64,000 bases of DNA, from positions 266,073-330,072 of the forward strand of contig NZ_JBNNUK010000002.1 of NCBI RefSeq assembly GCF_050279675.1, in the 5' to 3' direction. The notes under the pieces are model-generated. The model was not told where the DNA came from, ran no database searches, and saw nothing but the letters and a program-made list of their open reading frames with translations. The DNA is from Viridibacillus sp050279675. Its GTDB lineage: Bacteria > Bacillota > Bacilli > Bacillales_A > Planococcaceae. A program made the position numbers and the translations under genes. This document shows, in pieces, positions 35,643 to 45,076 of this stretch (position 1 is the first letter of the stretch; each line of letters starts with the position of its first letter).

Positions 35643-38600
35643 TTACTTAACATGAAAAGTAGTATGACTATGACCTTCTCGTGATTTCGTGACTTCTAAA
35701 ATAGCTGGCATTGCTGCTTTCAGTTCTGCAACATGAGAGATAACGCCTATCATACGACCAGACTTCTGAAGATCAATGAGTGTATCGATTGCTTTAGTCA
35801 ATGATTCTTCATCTAACGTACCGAAACCTTCGTCTATAAACATCGTATCGATTCTAATATTTCCTTGGAAACTTTGAATCACGTCTGACATACCAAGTGC
35901 TAAACATAATGAAGCATTGAACTTTTCTCCGCCGGATAACGTTTTGACATCACGAGTTTGACCAGTGTATGCGTCATAGACATCTAAACCTAATCCGCTT
36001 TGTTTACCCCTTGCTTCTTGACGATCACTACGAATCAAATTGAATTGACCGTTCGATAGCGGTTTAAGTCGCTCATTTGCGGCATGAATAATCTGCTCCA
36101 AATACTCGATTTGAACATAACGCTCAAATGAGATTTTCATATGATTTTGGCCTCTTAGTAAATCATAAAGACCAATAATTCGGCCACAAGATGCTTCAAG
36201 ATCAGTTATGTTTTTGCTTATTTCCGATAAATCAATAATCAGTTGGTGTGCATTCTGAAGATGTTTTTTCGAGTTATTCCATTGTTCGAAGGCCATTTCA
36301 TAGGCCTGTTTCAACTGATTTACTGCCTCAGATAAAATAGTAAGATCCACTAATTCTTTGCCTGCAACATGTTCTTTTTCTTCATCAATTTGTGTAGATA
36401 ATGCATGTATTATGTTTTTATATTGCTGACATTCATCTTTTAGTTTTTGACACTGTGATTCGTCTCTTCTCGCTGCTAAGTAATCTTTTCCTTTTTCAAA
36501 GCCTGCATTCTCAACAGCTTGTTTAAAGTCTTCTTGCGCTTGTTCAAGTAATTTACGGGATTCCGCTAAATCTGTTATCGCATGTTGTAAATTAGCTTGT
36601 GCTGTTGTATTTTGTTCATTTGCTTGTTGCATACGCTTTTGAGCAAGTGTCCAACTTTCCTCTAATTGAGTTCTTTGCTGTGTAGCTTCTTTCGTTAACT
36701 GATAAAGATGATGTAACGACGTAATGTCTTGTGGTATGGATTTACTTTTTTCATCATAAATTGCCGTTGCATTATTCAGTGCCTGCAGTTGAGTTTGATA
36801 CGTCTTTTCCAGTTGTTGAAGTTGTAGCTGGAATTCGACTACAGCTTGTTTTTGAGACTTCGTTTTCTCCTTTAGTTGGTTCCAAAGCTCTTTTTCTTTC
36901 TTCAATTGCTGAACAATAGCAAACAACTCTTGATATTGATTAGTTAATGTTGGTCCTTCTTCCACTGTTACGCTAAGTTCTTGAAGGTTTTGCTCTAGTA
37001 CATTAAATGCTTGCATTTCAGCCTGTAGTTGTCCATTAGTCACAAAGTATTGTTGTTCTAAATTAGATGCATATTTGCGAATTTGTTCTAATTGTTGCTC
37101 ATCAACGACTTCCACTGTTTCTTCATGCTTAGCTACATGTTCCGTGCTACCACATACAGGACACGGCGCACCGACTACTAACTGTGATGCAAGAATTCTC
37201 GCTTGGCTAGCAACCCATCTATCTTGTTCAGCCTTCCCCTTTTCTTGCGCTTCTATATATACTTTTTCTTTTGTAATGACTTGCTCTTTTAAATCTTGCA
37301 CTTTTTTTTGTTGTGTAGACCATTGGTGAAAAGCTGCTGCTCGGTCCTTTAATTGAGCCAATTGCTCAATTTTGTCATCTAGAGGTTGTATCGTCTCCTC
37401 TAATGTTGCTGATTGTTCTTCTATTGATTGAAGTGTGAGCATTCGCTCTTGATGTTGTTGACTTTGTGCAGTAAATACTGCTTGCAATTGTTGAACCTCT
37501 TGCTGTAATTGATTTTTTATCTGATTTTGCTTTTCTAAATCTTTAAATATAGGTTCTAAAGATTGTAAATGCATGACCCTTTTTAAACTGTCATTACGCT
37601 CAGTTTCTTTTTGTTGTTGAACTACAAATTGAGCAGCTACTTCTTCTAATTGAAGTTTCATTTTTTGTTCTGATTTTTTGGCTTCTTCAAATGTGGCTTC
37701 CTTTTGTAGAGCCTTCTGCTTTGCCACACGGTAATATTGTTCTATTGGAATAATGTGACTAGCTTTTTCAGCAGCAGCTAACTCACGTTCTTTTTCTAGG
37801 AACAACGGCTCTTGTTGTCTTAAAGTAAGAAGTTTTTGTTCCTTCTCTTTAAATGCCTCTATTTTTTGATTTAATGTAACTGCTTCAAATTGTTGACGTT
37901 GCTTGTCTTCAAGTTGTTTGCCAACCGCTTTATAATTAGTTTCATTTTCTGTAATTTGCTGATTATAAAAGTCGACTTCAACTTTTAATGCATCTACTAG
38001 TTGATATATATTAAACTGATTTGTTTCGAGTAAATCAAAAAGAGCAGACTCTCTTTTCGGTAGCGTGCTTGCAATTTTACTCGTGTGTAAGTTACGGACA
38101 GCTATAGCTTGTTGTAGTTGCTTGTCAGCTTCTTCTTTTTTTACTTTAAGCTGATCTGCAATATGTCGATAAGATTCTGTCTTGAAGATTTTACGTAATA
38201 TCGCTTCTTTGTTTTCTGTTTCAGAAGTTAGTAATTTACGAAACTCCCCTTGAGGCAACATGACGATTTGTTTAAATTGATCCTTTGATAATCCGATAAT
38301 ATCTTCAATTTTTTTATTAATTTCTCCAACTTTTTGTGATTCAACGACTGGCTTTTCTCCTGTAGTTAGGATTTCAACAAGTTCAAATGATTCACCTGTT
38401 GCAGTTTTATTGCCATTTTTTCGATGTGCTAACTGGCGGAGTACTCGATATTGTCGATTGTGGATTTCAAAAATAAGTTCAGCAGATGTGTGGGTATCAT
38501 CGTCAGCAAAGTCACTGCGAATTTCTTTAATATCTGCACGATCTTCACCACTAGCACTACCATACAATGCAAAACTAATACCATCGAAAATTGTTGTTTT

Positions 38601-38720
38601 CCCAGCTCCCGTAGCACCAGAAATAACAAATAAGCGATGGTCGCCTAAGTCACGAAAATCAATTGTTTCTGTCTTTTTATACGGACCAAAAGCGGTCATT
38701 TTCAGTTGAATTGGCTTCAT
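35643..38720 (-). CDS. sbcC: Exonuclease SbcC (Rad50-like SMC ATPase)
   Basis: Large subunit of the SbcCD nuclease, which opens hairpins and protein-blocked DNA ends. Walker A GATGAGKTTIFD is near residue 35; about 760 residues of Gln/Glu-rich coiled coil follow, centred on the zinc hook APCPVCGSTEH (about 515). The C-terminal half has the signature LSGGEKFNASLCLALG and Walker B MFIDEGFGTLDEE. 1025 residues, slightly short for the family. The ATG at 38720 overlaps the end of sbcD by four bases. Confidence 0.94.
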   Translation of the reverse strand: MKPIQLKMTAFGPYKKTETIDFRDLGDHRLFVISGATGAGKTTIFDGISFALYGSASGEDRADIKEIRSDFADDDTHTSAELIFEIHNRQYRVLRQLAHRKNGNKTATGESFELVEILTTGEKPVVESQKVGEINKKIEDIIGLSKDQFKQIVMLPQGEFRKLLTSETENKEAILRKIFKTESYRHIADQLKVKKEEADKQLQQAIAVRNLHTSKIASTLPKRESALFDLLETNQFNIYQLVDALKVEVDFYNQQITENETNYKAVGKQLEDKQRQQFEAVTLNQKIEAFKEKEQKLLTLRQQEPLFLEKERELAAAEKASHIIPIEQYYRVAKQKALQKEATFEEAKKSEQKMKLQLEEVAAQFVVQQQKETERNDSLKRVMHLQSLEPIFKDLEKQNQIKNQLQQEVQQLQAVFTAQSQQHQERMLTLQSIEEQSATLEETIQPLDDKIEQLAQLKDRAAAFHQWSTQQKKVQDLKEQVITKEKVYIEAQEKGKAEQDRWVASQARILASQLVVGAPCPVCGSTEHVAKHEETVEVVDEQQLEQIRKYASNLEQQYFVTNGQLQAEMQAFNVLEQNLQELSVTVEEGPTLTNQYQELFAIVQQLKKEKELWNQLKEKTKSQKQAVVEFQLQLQQLEKTYQTQLQALNNATAIYDEKSKSIPQDITSLHHLYQLTKEATQQRTQLEESWTLAQKRMQQANEQNTTAQANLQHAITDLAESRKLLEQAQEDFKQAVENAGFEKGKDYLAARRDESQCQKLKDECQQYKNIIHALSTQIDEEKEHVAGKELVDLTILSEAVNQLKQAYEMAFEQWNNSKKHLQNAHQLIIDLSEISKNITDLEASCGRIIGLYDLLRGQNHMKISFERYVQIEYLEQIIHAANERLKPLSNGQFNLIRSDRQEARGKQSGLGLDVYDAYTGQTRDVKTLSGGEKFNASLCLALGMSDVIQSFQGNIRIDTMFIDEGFGTLDEESLTKAIDTLIDLQKSGRMIGVISHVAELKAAMPAILEVTKSREGHSHTTFHVK

Positions 38721-39886
38721 TTCACATCACTCCCTACTTCACGTTCTTTCGCTAATCCTTCTTGTAACACTTCTTGGAATAGCTGTTTTGTTGCATCTTC
38801 TACTTCTGCTCCTACTATTTCCTTATAAAACGCTTCAAAGAGCGTCAAATCGTCCATTTTTTGACGAGATGTCGTTAGTTGCTCAGTTCCATCTATTTTT
38901 TGATGAATCATTTTACGCTCCACATGCATGGCATTGGGAAATACTGTGCGAATTTTCTCCATTGGTGAAATAACTGGTGTATCATCAAGTAATTTAACGT
39001 AAATATAGTCTTCACTTACTTCTGATTTAAGTAAATTATCAATCGTATCCTCAACAGTTCTCATATCTCTACGCGGTTGCAATAATTTCTTCTCAATTGC
39101 TACTTGTCCATCTTCTGCTAAATCCACGATTAAATAGCCCTTTTTATGATTTTCCTCAGAAATTGAATATTTCAAAGGTGAGCCTGCATAGCGAATGGTT
39201 TCATTTAGTACAAAATGCGCTTGGTGTAAATGTCCAAGAGCTGTGTAATAAAATGGCTCAAAAAGCGCTGCATCTATACATTCTGTACCACCGATAGCTA
39301 ACGGTCGCTCAGATTCACTTGTATTCTCCTCTTCTTGACCGTGAGAAGTTACAAAAGCATGTCCAACAAAAACATGTCTTTTCTCTGGATCCATCTTCTT
39401 TTTCAATTCATCCGTTATACGTTTCATCGCAGATTGGTGTGTTTTAATAGAATCATCATCAAATACATATCGAACTTGCGAAGGATCAGCATATGGTATT
39501 AGGTGAAAATGTACTTCTCCAAACTCATCTTTTAGAACGACTGGTGATAGCTTGTCATCAAGATTCCCCACTATATGTAAACCACTTTCTTTCATTAACT
39601 GACTACCGAAATGTAAACGTCCAGGACTGTCATGATTTCCTGCAATGCTAATGAGTGGTATATGTCTTTTTAACACAATCTCTGCGAAAATATCATCTAA
39701 TAATCGAACAGCTTCTGTCGGAGGTACAGCTCTGTCGTATAAATCACCGGCAACAATGATGACATCTGGCTTCTCTTGGTCAATATCTGCCAAAAATTGT
39801 TGTAAAATATAAGCTTGATCCTCAGTCATATATACCCCTTGTACAAGCTTCCCTAAATGCCAGTCAGCTGTATGAAATATCTTCAT
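38717..39886 (-). CDS. sbcD: Exonuclease SbcD (Mre11-like phosphoesterase)
   Basis: Nuclease subunit of SbcCD. Metallophosphoesterase motifs appear in order: HTADWHLGK, VAGDLYDR, AGNHDSPGR, FVGHAFVTSH and ALGHLHQ. 389 residues, with a C-terminal capping region that contacts SbcC. It starts at ATG 39886 with AAAGGAGG upstream and is coupled to sbcC. Confidence 0.94.
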   Translation of the reverse strand: MKIFHTADWHLGKLVQGVYMTEDQAYILQQFLADIDQEKPDVIIVAGDLYDRAVPPTEAVRLLDDIFAEIVLKRHIPLISIAGNHDSPGRLHFGSQLMKESGLHIVGNLDDKLSPVVLKDEFGEVHFHLIPYADPSQVRYVFDDDSIKTHQSAMKRITDELKKKMDPEKRHVFVGHAFVTSHGQEEENTSESERPLAIGGTECIDAALFEPFYYTALGHLHQAHFVLNETIRYAGSPLKYSISEENHKKGYLIVDLAEDGQVAIEKKLLQPRRDMRTVEDTIDNLLKSEVSEDYIYVKLLDDTPVISPMEKIRTVFPNAMHVERKMIHQKIDGTEQLTTSRQKMDDLTLFEAFYKEIVGAEVEDATKQLFQEVLQEGLAKEREVGSDVK

Positions 39887-40127
39887 AAAAATCCTCCTTT
39901 TAAATCATATTATCTATTTTAACATTCTATTGATATGGTTGTGATTGAAAAATATCACACAGAGTATACTGTAAATTTATTGTATCACAAACACAATAAA
40001 AAGAACGAATGTTCCTATTTTATCTAACGAATTCAATAGCTTTCAAATAGTAGATATTCTGAGAGATTATACACGTTTGGTTGATGATTCATATATACTT
40101 AATTTCAGAGTTTTCAGGGGGGAAAAC

Positions 40128-40390
40128 ATGATTGATTTAAAAGAATCTACAATTGATCAATTAACTGATTTACTAAATAGCATTTAATACATCTGTCAGC
40201 TAATTCGAGAATAAATAGAGCGGATTATTACTTATGAAAATCATTGAGCGAAACTGAATTCAATTTTAGAGATTAATCCTGATGTGATGTTCATTGCTAA
40301 AGCTGCATTTTAACAACTGAGGCTTTAAAGTCTCTCTGCTGTTACAGGTTATCCAAGTATTACTATAATAGCAGGTATAAAATCAAATAT
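40128..40390 (+). pseudogene. Decayed reading frame of unknown family
   Basis: A strong ribosome binding site (GGGGGGAAAAC) leads an ATG whose frame stops after 19 codons (MIDLKESTIDQLTDLLNSI). Beyond the stop, protein-like stretches continue in shifting frames, for example INPDVMFIAKAAF near 40280. The pattern suggests a gene broken by several stops and frameshifts. I could not assign a family. It occupies most of the 39887-40515 gap, which holds nothing else I recognise. Confidence 0.35.
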
Positions 40391-40515
40391 ACCTTAGAGT
40401 TTGATCTTTATGGGTAAGCCAATTTCTGAGAATATTTCATTATCATTTTCCTTTACTTATAAACAGAACTCTAAGTTTCGTACATCACCTAAATTAAATT
40501 AGGTATTACAAAATC

Positions 40516-40564
40516 AAAAAAAGCGCTCTCTCATGCCGAATTTCGACTAAGAACGCTCCTTTTG
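40516..40564 (-). terminator. Terminator-like hairpin ending the biotin/ECF operon
   Basis: On the minus strand AGGAGCGTTCTTAG... and ...GAGAGCGCT pair imperfectly with an inner CGAAATTCG stem, then TTTTTTT. It is 34 bases after the CHY gene. Confidence 0.55.
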
Positions 40565-40597
40565 TTTTTCAGCGAAAAAGCTCTATCGATACAACTT

Positions 40598-40909
40598 CTA
40601 AACATCAAAATATAAATGATAATGAGCTTCACATCGCTCGTTAAATCTAGATCCACATTGTAAACAATGATTTGTCCCAACATACTCTGTAATCGTATGT
40701 TCTTTGTTACAAATTCCACAAAGCACGGCTAACTCATCTGATTCATTCTTTGACCAAACTTGTGGTTCATGAAGTTCACATGCAGCATGACATTCAAAAC
40801 AAGGATAGTATTTATGACAGCATTTAAATTTTAATGCGACGATATCCTTCTCCGTATGATAATGCATACAACGCGTTTTATCATCAACTACTAATCCATA
40901 CACTTTCAC
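40598..40909 (-). CDS. CHY zinc-finger protein
   Basis: A 103-residue zinc protein. Ordered metal ligands are visible in CMHYHTEKDIVALKFKCCHK, YPCFECHAACELH, VLCGICNKEH and NHCLQCGSRFNERCEAHYH, the CHY zinc-finger arrangement. It starts at GTG 40909, four bases beyond the ecfT stop, with GGAGG inside the end of ecfT, so it is the last gene of the bioY-to-ecfT unit. The role in bacteria is unknown; its position in a cofactor-uptake operon is unusual and may be incidental. Confidence 0.82.
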   Translation of the reverse strand: MKVYGLVVDDKTRCMHYHTEKDIVALKFKCCHKYYPCFECHAACELHEPQVWSKNESDELAVLCGICNKEHTITEYVGTNHCLQCGSRFNERCEAHYHLYFDV

Positions 40910-40912
40910 TTT

Positions 40913-41719
40913 CTAACCTCCGACCATTCTTAGCAAGAAAAAAATACCAACTAATAAAAGACTTGCCCCAATCACTAGATAATCTCGGTTCTCAAAATGT
41001 AAAACCTTAAAACGTGTTCGTCCACTTCCATCTCCATAAGCTCTAGCGTCGATAGCATTTGCCAAATTTTCCGCTCTTTGAATTGAAGTAAACAAAAGAG
41101 GGACAATGATAGGTATATAACTAAATACCTTTTTCACAAATGATTTATCTTCGAAATTAACACCTCTTGCTTTTTGAGCGTCTATTATTTTGTCCAACTC
41201 CATTACTATTGTAGGTATAAAGCGTAATGTTATAGCTAGCATTAATGAAAATTGCTCTACTGGAAAATGCAATCGTTTCAATGGTTTGCAAAGTATTTCA
41301 AATCCATGAGCTAAGTCCAGTGGCTTCGTTGTTAAGGTTAACAAAGAAGTAATTAATACGAGTAATAATATTCGTAACACTATGCGAACCCCATCTATAA
41401 TGCTCTCTTTATATATAGACAAAACACCGTACTGAAATAGTAAATTCTCGCCTTTAGTGAACAAAATATGATAGATAACCGTAAATGCTAGAATAAATAA
41501 AATTGGCTTTAAACCCTTTAGAAAAAAGCGCAATGGAATATGTGAAAAAGTAATACAGCCAACTACTAAAAAACTAGCTAGTAAATATCCTGCTATATTA
41601 TCTATTAATAAGAATGCAATTACGATACAAAATAAGCTTATTAATTTTGAGCGTGGATCTAGACGATGGAAAATAGAAGATGCATCAATAAACTGTCCAA
41701 TCAATACATTTTCAATCAC
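40913..41719 (-). CDS. ecfT: Energy-coupling factor transporter transmembrane protein EcfT
   Basis: Membrane scaffold linking the ECF ATPases to substrate-binding S components. 268 residues with HRLDPRSKLISLF at the N terminus, five or so spans, and the two coupling-helix motifs AQKARGVNF and AIDARAYGDG. The ATG overlaps ecfA2 by four bases. In group II ECF systems one AAT module serves several S components; here it is in the same unit as bioY. Confidence 0.94.
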   Translation of the reverse strand: MIENVLIGQFIDASSIFHRLDPRSKLISLFCIVIAFLLIDNIAGYLLASFLVVGCITFSHIPLRFFLKGLKPILFILAFTVIYHILFTKGENLLFQYGVLSIYKESIIDGVRIVLRILLLVLITSLLTLTTKPLDLAHGFEILCKPLKRLHFPVEQFSLMLAITLRFIPTIVMELDKIIDAQKARGVNFEDKSFVKKVFSYIPIIVPLLFTSIQRAENLANAIDARAYGDGSGRTRFKVLHFENRDYLVIGASLLLVGIFFLLRMVGG

Positions 41720-42594
41720 AAAATTTCAGCCCCTTGTTTCTGAAAATAAGCTATTACATCCTTTAGAACAACTTCTTCCTGTAAAGACGCTACTTCAATA
41801 TAATCACCAAAACGTTGCTCAATTAGTTGTAGTAGTTTTACGGTATCTGGAATATCTAATCCGAATTCCTTTAATTCATAATCATGGTTCAGAAAAAGTG
41901 AAAGCGGACTTTCTTGGAAAGCTATCTCCCCATTGTTCATCACGAGTACTTCATCTGAATACTCAGCAACTTCATTCATCTCGTGTGTCACGAATATAAC
42001 TGTACGATGTCCGTCCCCAGCTTTATACCAATCATGTATCAATTGTAAAATAAGTTTACTTCCAAGTGGATCTAGTCCAGCAGTGGGTTCATCTAAAATA
42101 AGAACCTCAGGATTCATCATAAGAACAGTAGCTATCGCCACACGTCGTTTTTCTCCCCCACTTAATTGTAAAGGTGCTTTTTGAAAGTACTCTTCGGATA
42201 GGCCTACTAGTTGTATCATATCTTCCGCTCTCTTAATGGCTTCCTTCATTTCAATACCTTGATTTTTCGGGCCAAATACTAAGTCTTTTATGACAGTTGT
42301 TTCAAATAATTGATGTTCAGGATACTGAAATACCAATCCGATATCGTGAATAATTTGAGCTTTGCCTTTTTTAGAAAGTTCATTTACTCTTCCATTAATC
42401 AATAAATGACCATTAGTCGGAGCAATTAAGCCTTTTAATAACTTCATTAATGTAGATTTCCCTGAACCAGTATGACCTATAACAGATATCCACTTACCCG
42501 TTTCAATTGATATATTTATATTTCGCAAGTTTTCGTGACTATTAATTGAAAAGTTCGGATAAATATAAGAGGCTCTTTCTAACTTGATGTCCAT
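41716..42594 (-). CDS. ecfA2: Energy-coupling factor ATPase EcfA2
   Basis: ABC ATPase of the ECF module: Walker A GHTGSGKSTLMKLL, Q-loop FQYPEHQLFE, signature LQLSGGEKRRVA, Walker B VLILDEPTAGLDP and switch His in FVTHEMNEV. A C-terminal extension of about 50 residues is typical. 292 residues. The start at ATG 42594 overlaps ecfA1 by 16 bases. Confidence 0.94.
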   Translation of the reverse strand: MDIKLERASYIYPNFSINSHENLRNINISIETGKWISVIGHTGSGKSTLMKLLKGLIAPTNGHLLINGRVNELSKKGKAQIIHDIGLVFQYPEHQLFETTVIKDLVFGPKNQGIEMKEAIKRAEDMIQLVGLSEEYFQKAPLQLSGGEKRRVAIATVLMMNPEVLILDEPTAGLDPLGSKLILQLIHDWYKAGDGHRTVIFVTHEMNEVAEYSDEVLVMNNGEIAFQESPLSLFLNHDYELKEFGLDIPDTVKLLQLIEQRFGDYIEVASLQEEVVLKDVIAYFQKQGAEIL

Positions 42595-43391
42595 AAATAA
42601 TCAACAACCCCTTCCAAAGTCATTATCTGTTCAGGTACTTTAATGCCCGTTGAACGTAAGCTTTGTTTTAATTTCAGAGCAAGAGGCACTTCCAATTCAT
42701 TACTTTCAATAACACTACTATTATGAAAAATAGATGCGGGGGTCCCATCTGCCACAATAAGACCATCTTTTAATACAAGTACCCTTGTTGCCACTAGTAC
42801 TTCTTCCATGTGATGAGTAATGTGAATGATAGTAATTCCTTCTGTATGTAGTTGTTGCATAAGTGTAATAATATTCTGCCTGCCTTTTGGATCAAGCATA
42901 GCTGTTGATTCATCAAATACGATATATTTTGGCTTCATCGCTAATATTGCAGCTATAGCTACACGCTGTTTTTGACCACCTGAAAGCTTATGAGGTTCTA
43001 CTCCTCTATATGAAAGCATATCAACCTTCTTTAATGCGTTCTCAGCAATTGAATTCATATTGTCTGGATCTACCCCAATATTCTCTAAACCAAAAATAAT
43101 TTCATCAAAAACTGTCGTTGTTATAAATTGATCATCTGGATTTTGAAAAATCATACCAACAAGTCGTCTGATTTCTCTTAAACTTTTTGGCTTTTGTGTC
43201 ATTTCCCCATCTACAAAAACTTGGCCGAGATGAGGTTGGATAAGCCCATTCGCCAATTTTGATAGAGTCGATTTTCCAGAGCCATTTGGACCTACAATCG
43301 TTAGAAATTCACCCTCATTAATTTGTAGTGAAATATTTTTCAATACTAAATGTTGTCCATATGCAAATGACACATTATCAAATCTTAGCAA
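42579..43391 (-). CDS. ecfA1: Energy-coupling factor ATPase EcfA1
   Basis: Partner ABC ATPase: Walker A GPNGSGKSTLSKL, Q-loop FQNPDDQFI, signature KLSGGQKQRVAIA, Walker B YIVFDESTAMLDP, switch region HITHHMEEV. Ser follows the catalytic Glu, as in EcfA1 proteins. The frame opens with GTG at 43400, which abuts the ribosome binding site; TTG at 43391 sits eight bases from GAGGG and is my choice (270 residues). Confidence 0.92.
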   Translation of the reverse strand: MLRFDNVSFAYGQHLVLKNISLQINEGEFLTIVGPNGSGKSTLSKLANGLIQPHLGQVFVDGEMTQKPKSLREIRRLVGMIFQNPDDQFITTTVFDEIIFGLENIGVDPDNMNSIAENALKKVDMLSYRGVEPHKLSGGQKQRVAIAAILAMKPKYIVFDESTAMLDPKGRQNIITLMQQLHTEGITIIHITHHMEEVLVATRVLVLKDGLIVADGTPASIFHNSSVIESNELEVPLALKLKQSLRSTGIKVPEQIMTLEGVVDYLWTSS

Positions 43392-43417
43392 AACATGCAC
43401 CCTCTTTTTATCAATCT

Positions 43418-44227
43418 CTAGTAACTAACTATATTTTTTAATTCCTCTATTGAAAGTTCTGTATGTGAGGGCTTTTCCCAAATACCGATTTTTGAACCAT
43501 TAACCGAAAAAACTTTACCGGTTACAGTACTGTTATTACTAGCTAATAAAGTAGCTAAATTTGCTACATCTTCGGGAGAACCTACTTTCCAATAATCCGG
43601 AAACTCTTTATTTTCTTCCTTGCACTTTGTTTGAATACGTTCGATGACCGGTTTTGTCATATCTGTTAAAGCGGCTGGTGCTATTGCATTAACTCGAATA
43701 CCATAACGTTTTAATTCTTCTGCTAATGTAAATGTGATTCCTAAAATACCCGCTTTTGCTGCACTATAATTTACTTGACCAACTGTTCCCATCAAGCCCG
43801 CAGTTGATGTCAAATTAATAATACATCCCCCTTCACCCCGACTTTTCAAATGTTGAACAGCTGCCCTTGTACACGCAAAAGTGCCTGTCAAATGGACGTC
43901 TAACACGTCTTTCCAAGATTGGTCTGACATTTTCACAAGCAATTGATCTCTCGTTATACCTGCATTATTAATGAGAATATCTAATTTCCCAAATTTCTCT
44001 AAAGTTTTATTTACAATTCGTTCAGCGCCATCTATTGAAGCAACACTCTCACAAATACCAACTGCTTGACCGCCTCTTTTTTTAATATCATCTACTACGG
44101 CTTTAACATCATTCGTATTAGTACCATTTACGGCAATTAAAGCACCTTCTTTAGCCATTTGAATTGCCATACTTCTACCAATTCCTCTTGTGGAACCCGT
44201 TATTAAAACCACTTTTTCTAGTAGCAT
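43418..44227 (-). CDS. SDR-family 3-oxoacyl reductase (FabG-like)
   Basis: Short-chain dehydrogenase of 269 residues: cofactor motif TGSTRGIGRSM, NNAGITRDQLLVKMSD as in FabG, catalytic Ser in IINLTSTAGL and YSAAKAG. Expected reaction is NAD(P)H reduction of a 3-oxoacyl thioester to the 3-hydroxyacyl form. I start at the ATG at 44227, preceded by GGAGGGTGAGG. It follows two MaoC-type hydratase genes, a ligase and a thiolase, so it fits the reduction step of a chain-extension module. Confidence 0.85.
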   Translation of the reverse strand: MLLEKVVLITGSTRGIGRSMAIQMAKEGALIAVNGTNTNDVKAVVDDIKKRGGQAVGICESVASIDGAERIVNKTLEKFGKLDILINNAGITRDQLLVKMSDQSWKDVLDVHLTGTFACTRAAVQHLKSRGEGGCIINLTSTAGLMGTVGQVNYSAAKAGILGITFTLAEELKRYGIRVNAIAPAALTDMTKPVIERIQTKCKEENKEFPDYWKVGSPEDVANLATLLASNNSTVTGKVFSVNGSKIGIWEKPSHTELSIEELKNIVSY

Positions 44228-44231
44228 TTCC

Positions 44232-44630
44232 TCACCCTCCAACATTTGCAAATTGGATGACACCAATAATTGCTACTTTTCCATTTTCTTTAGCTACCTC
44301 TATTTTAATTGTAATATTATCTAGCTCTTCTTCTATTACTACATATGAAATCGTTAATAATTCTTCAACCAATACTGGTTGAAGAAATTTCGTTTCATAA
44401 GAGACAACAAAGCTAGTTGGAAAAACATAAGACAATCTACTTTCTGCTATTCCCATTACAAGCATGCCATGTACAATTTCCCTTTCAAACCCTGCTTCTA
44501 CTGCACTTTGAAAATCTAAATGAATCGCATTAAAATCATTTGAAGTTTCAGCATAATTCTTTACATCATTTGCTGAAATAATAACGCTTTCATTTTCACA
44601 AACATAATCACCTCTTGTGAACGAAACCAT
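44232..44630 (-). CDS. MaoC-like (R)-specific enoyl-CoA hydratase/dehydratase
   Basis: A 132-residue single hot-dog domain. The hydratase-2 catalytic motif is visible as YAETSNDFNAIHLDFQSA (Asp and His), followed by REIVHGMLVMGI. It would add or remove water at the 2,3 position of an acyl thioester. It directly abuts the preceding dehydratase gene, so the two may form a heteromeric hydratase. Located between thiolase and reductase genes. Confidence 0.83.
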   Translation of the reverse strand: MVSFTRGDYVCENESVIISANDVKNYAETSNDFNAIHLDFQSAVEAGFEREIVHGMLVMGIAESRLSYVFPTSFVVSYETKFLQPVLVEELLTISYVVIEEELDNITIKIEVAKENGKVAIIGVIQFANVGG

Positions 44631-45074
44631 TTACTCCACCTCATTTCCCTGAAATTCTCGTATAATTAAAGTAGTTTCTGATGTGAAAGATAACTCATCA
44701 TTTTGATAACCTTCAAGTACATGATTCAATATCCAAAGAACCCCTGTAGAACCTTGCTTTTTCTTCACTTCTTTTAAATCGATTTTACATATATATGTAT
44801 CACCTGCAACAATTGGTTTTATATAGGTAAACTTTTGTTCTCCATGTATTAACGGCACATCCAATTGATCCAGCCAATCTAATTTCGCTATTTGCCAAAA
44901 TAATATAGGATATGTTGGAGGAGCTAGAAGATCAGGAAAACCTGCATTTTTTGCTGCATACACATCGAAATGTAGTGGGTTTTTGTTTTGTATACTTCTC
45001 GCAAAGTTTTGAATATCTTGATGCTTCACAGTTACATAAAAAAAATCCGAAGTCATTCCAGCATTAAAAGACAT
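44631..45074 (-). CDS. FAS1-like dehydratase / MaoC N-terminal domain protein
   Basis: A 147-residue hot-dog-fold protein of the N-terminal dehydratase type: FARSIQNKNPLHFDVYAAKN then APPTYPILFWQ. Such domains pair with a catalytic MaoC domain, either fused or as a second subunit; the next gene is that catalytic partner. Located two bases after the thiolase. Confidence 0.78.
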   Translation of the reverse strand: MSFNAGMTSDFFYVTVKHQDIQNFARSIQNKNPLHFDVYAAKNAGFPDLLAPPTYPILFWQIAKLDWLDQLDVPLIHGEQKFTYIKPIVAGDTYICKIDLKEVKKKQGSTGVLWILNHVLEGYQNDELSFTSETTLIIREFQGNEVE

Positions 45075-45076
45075 GA

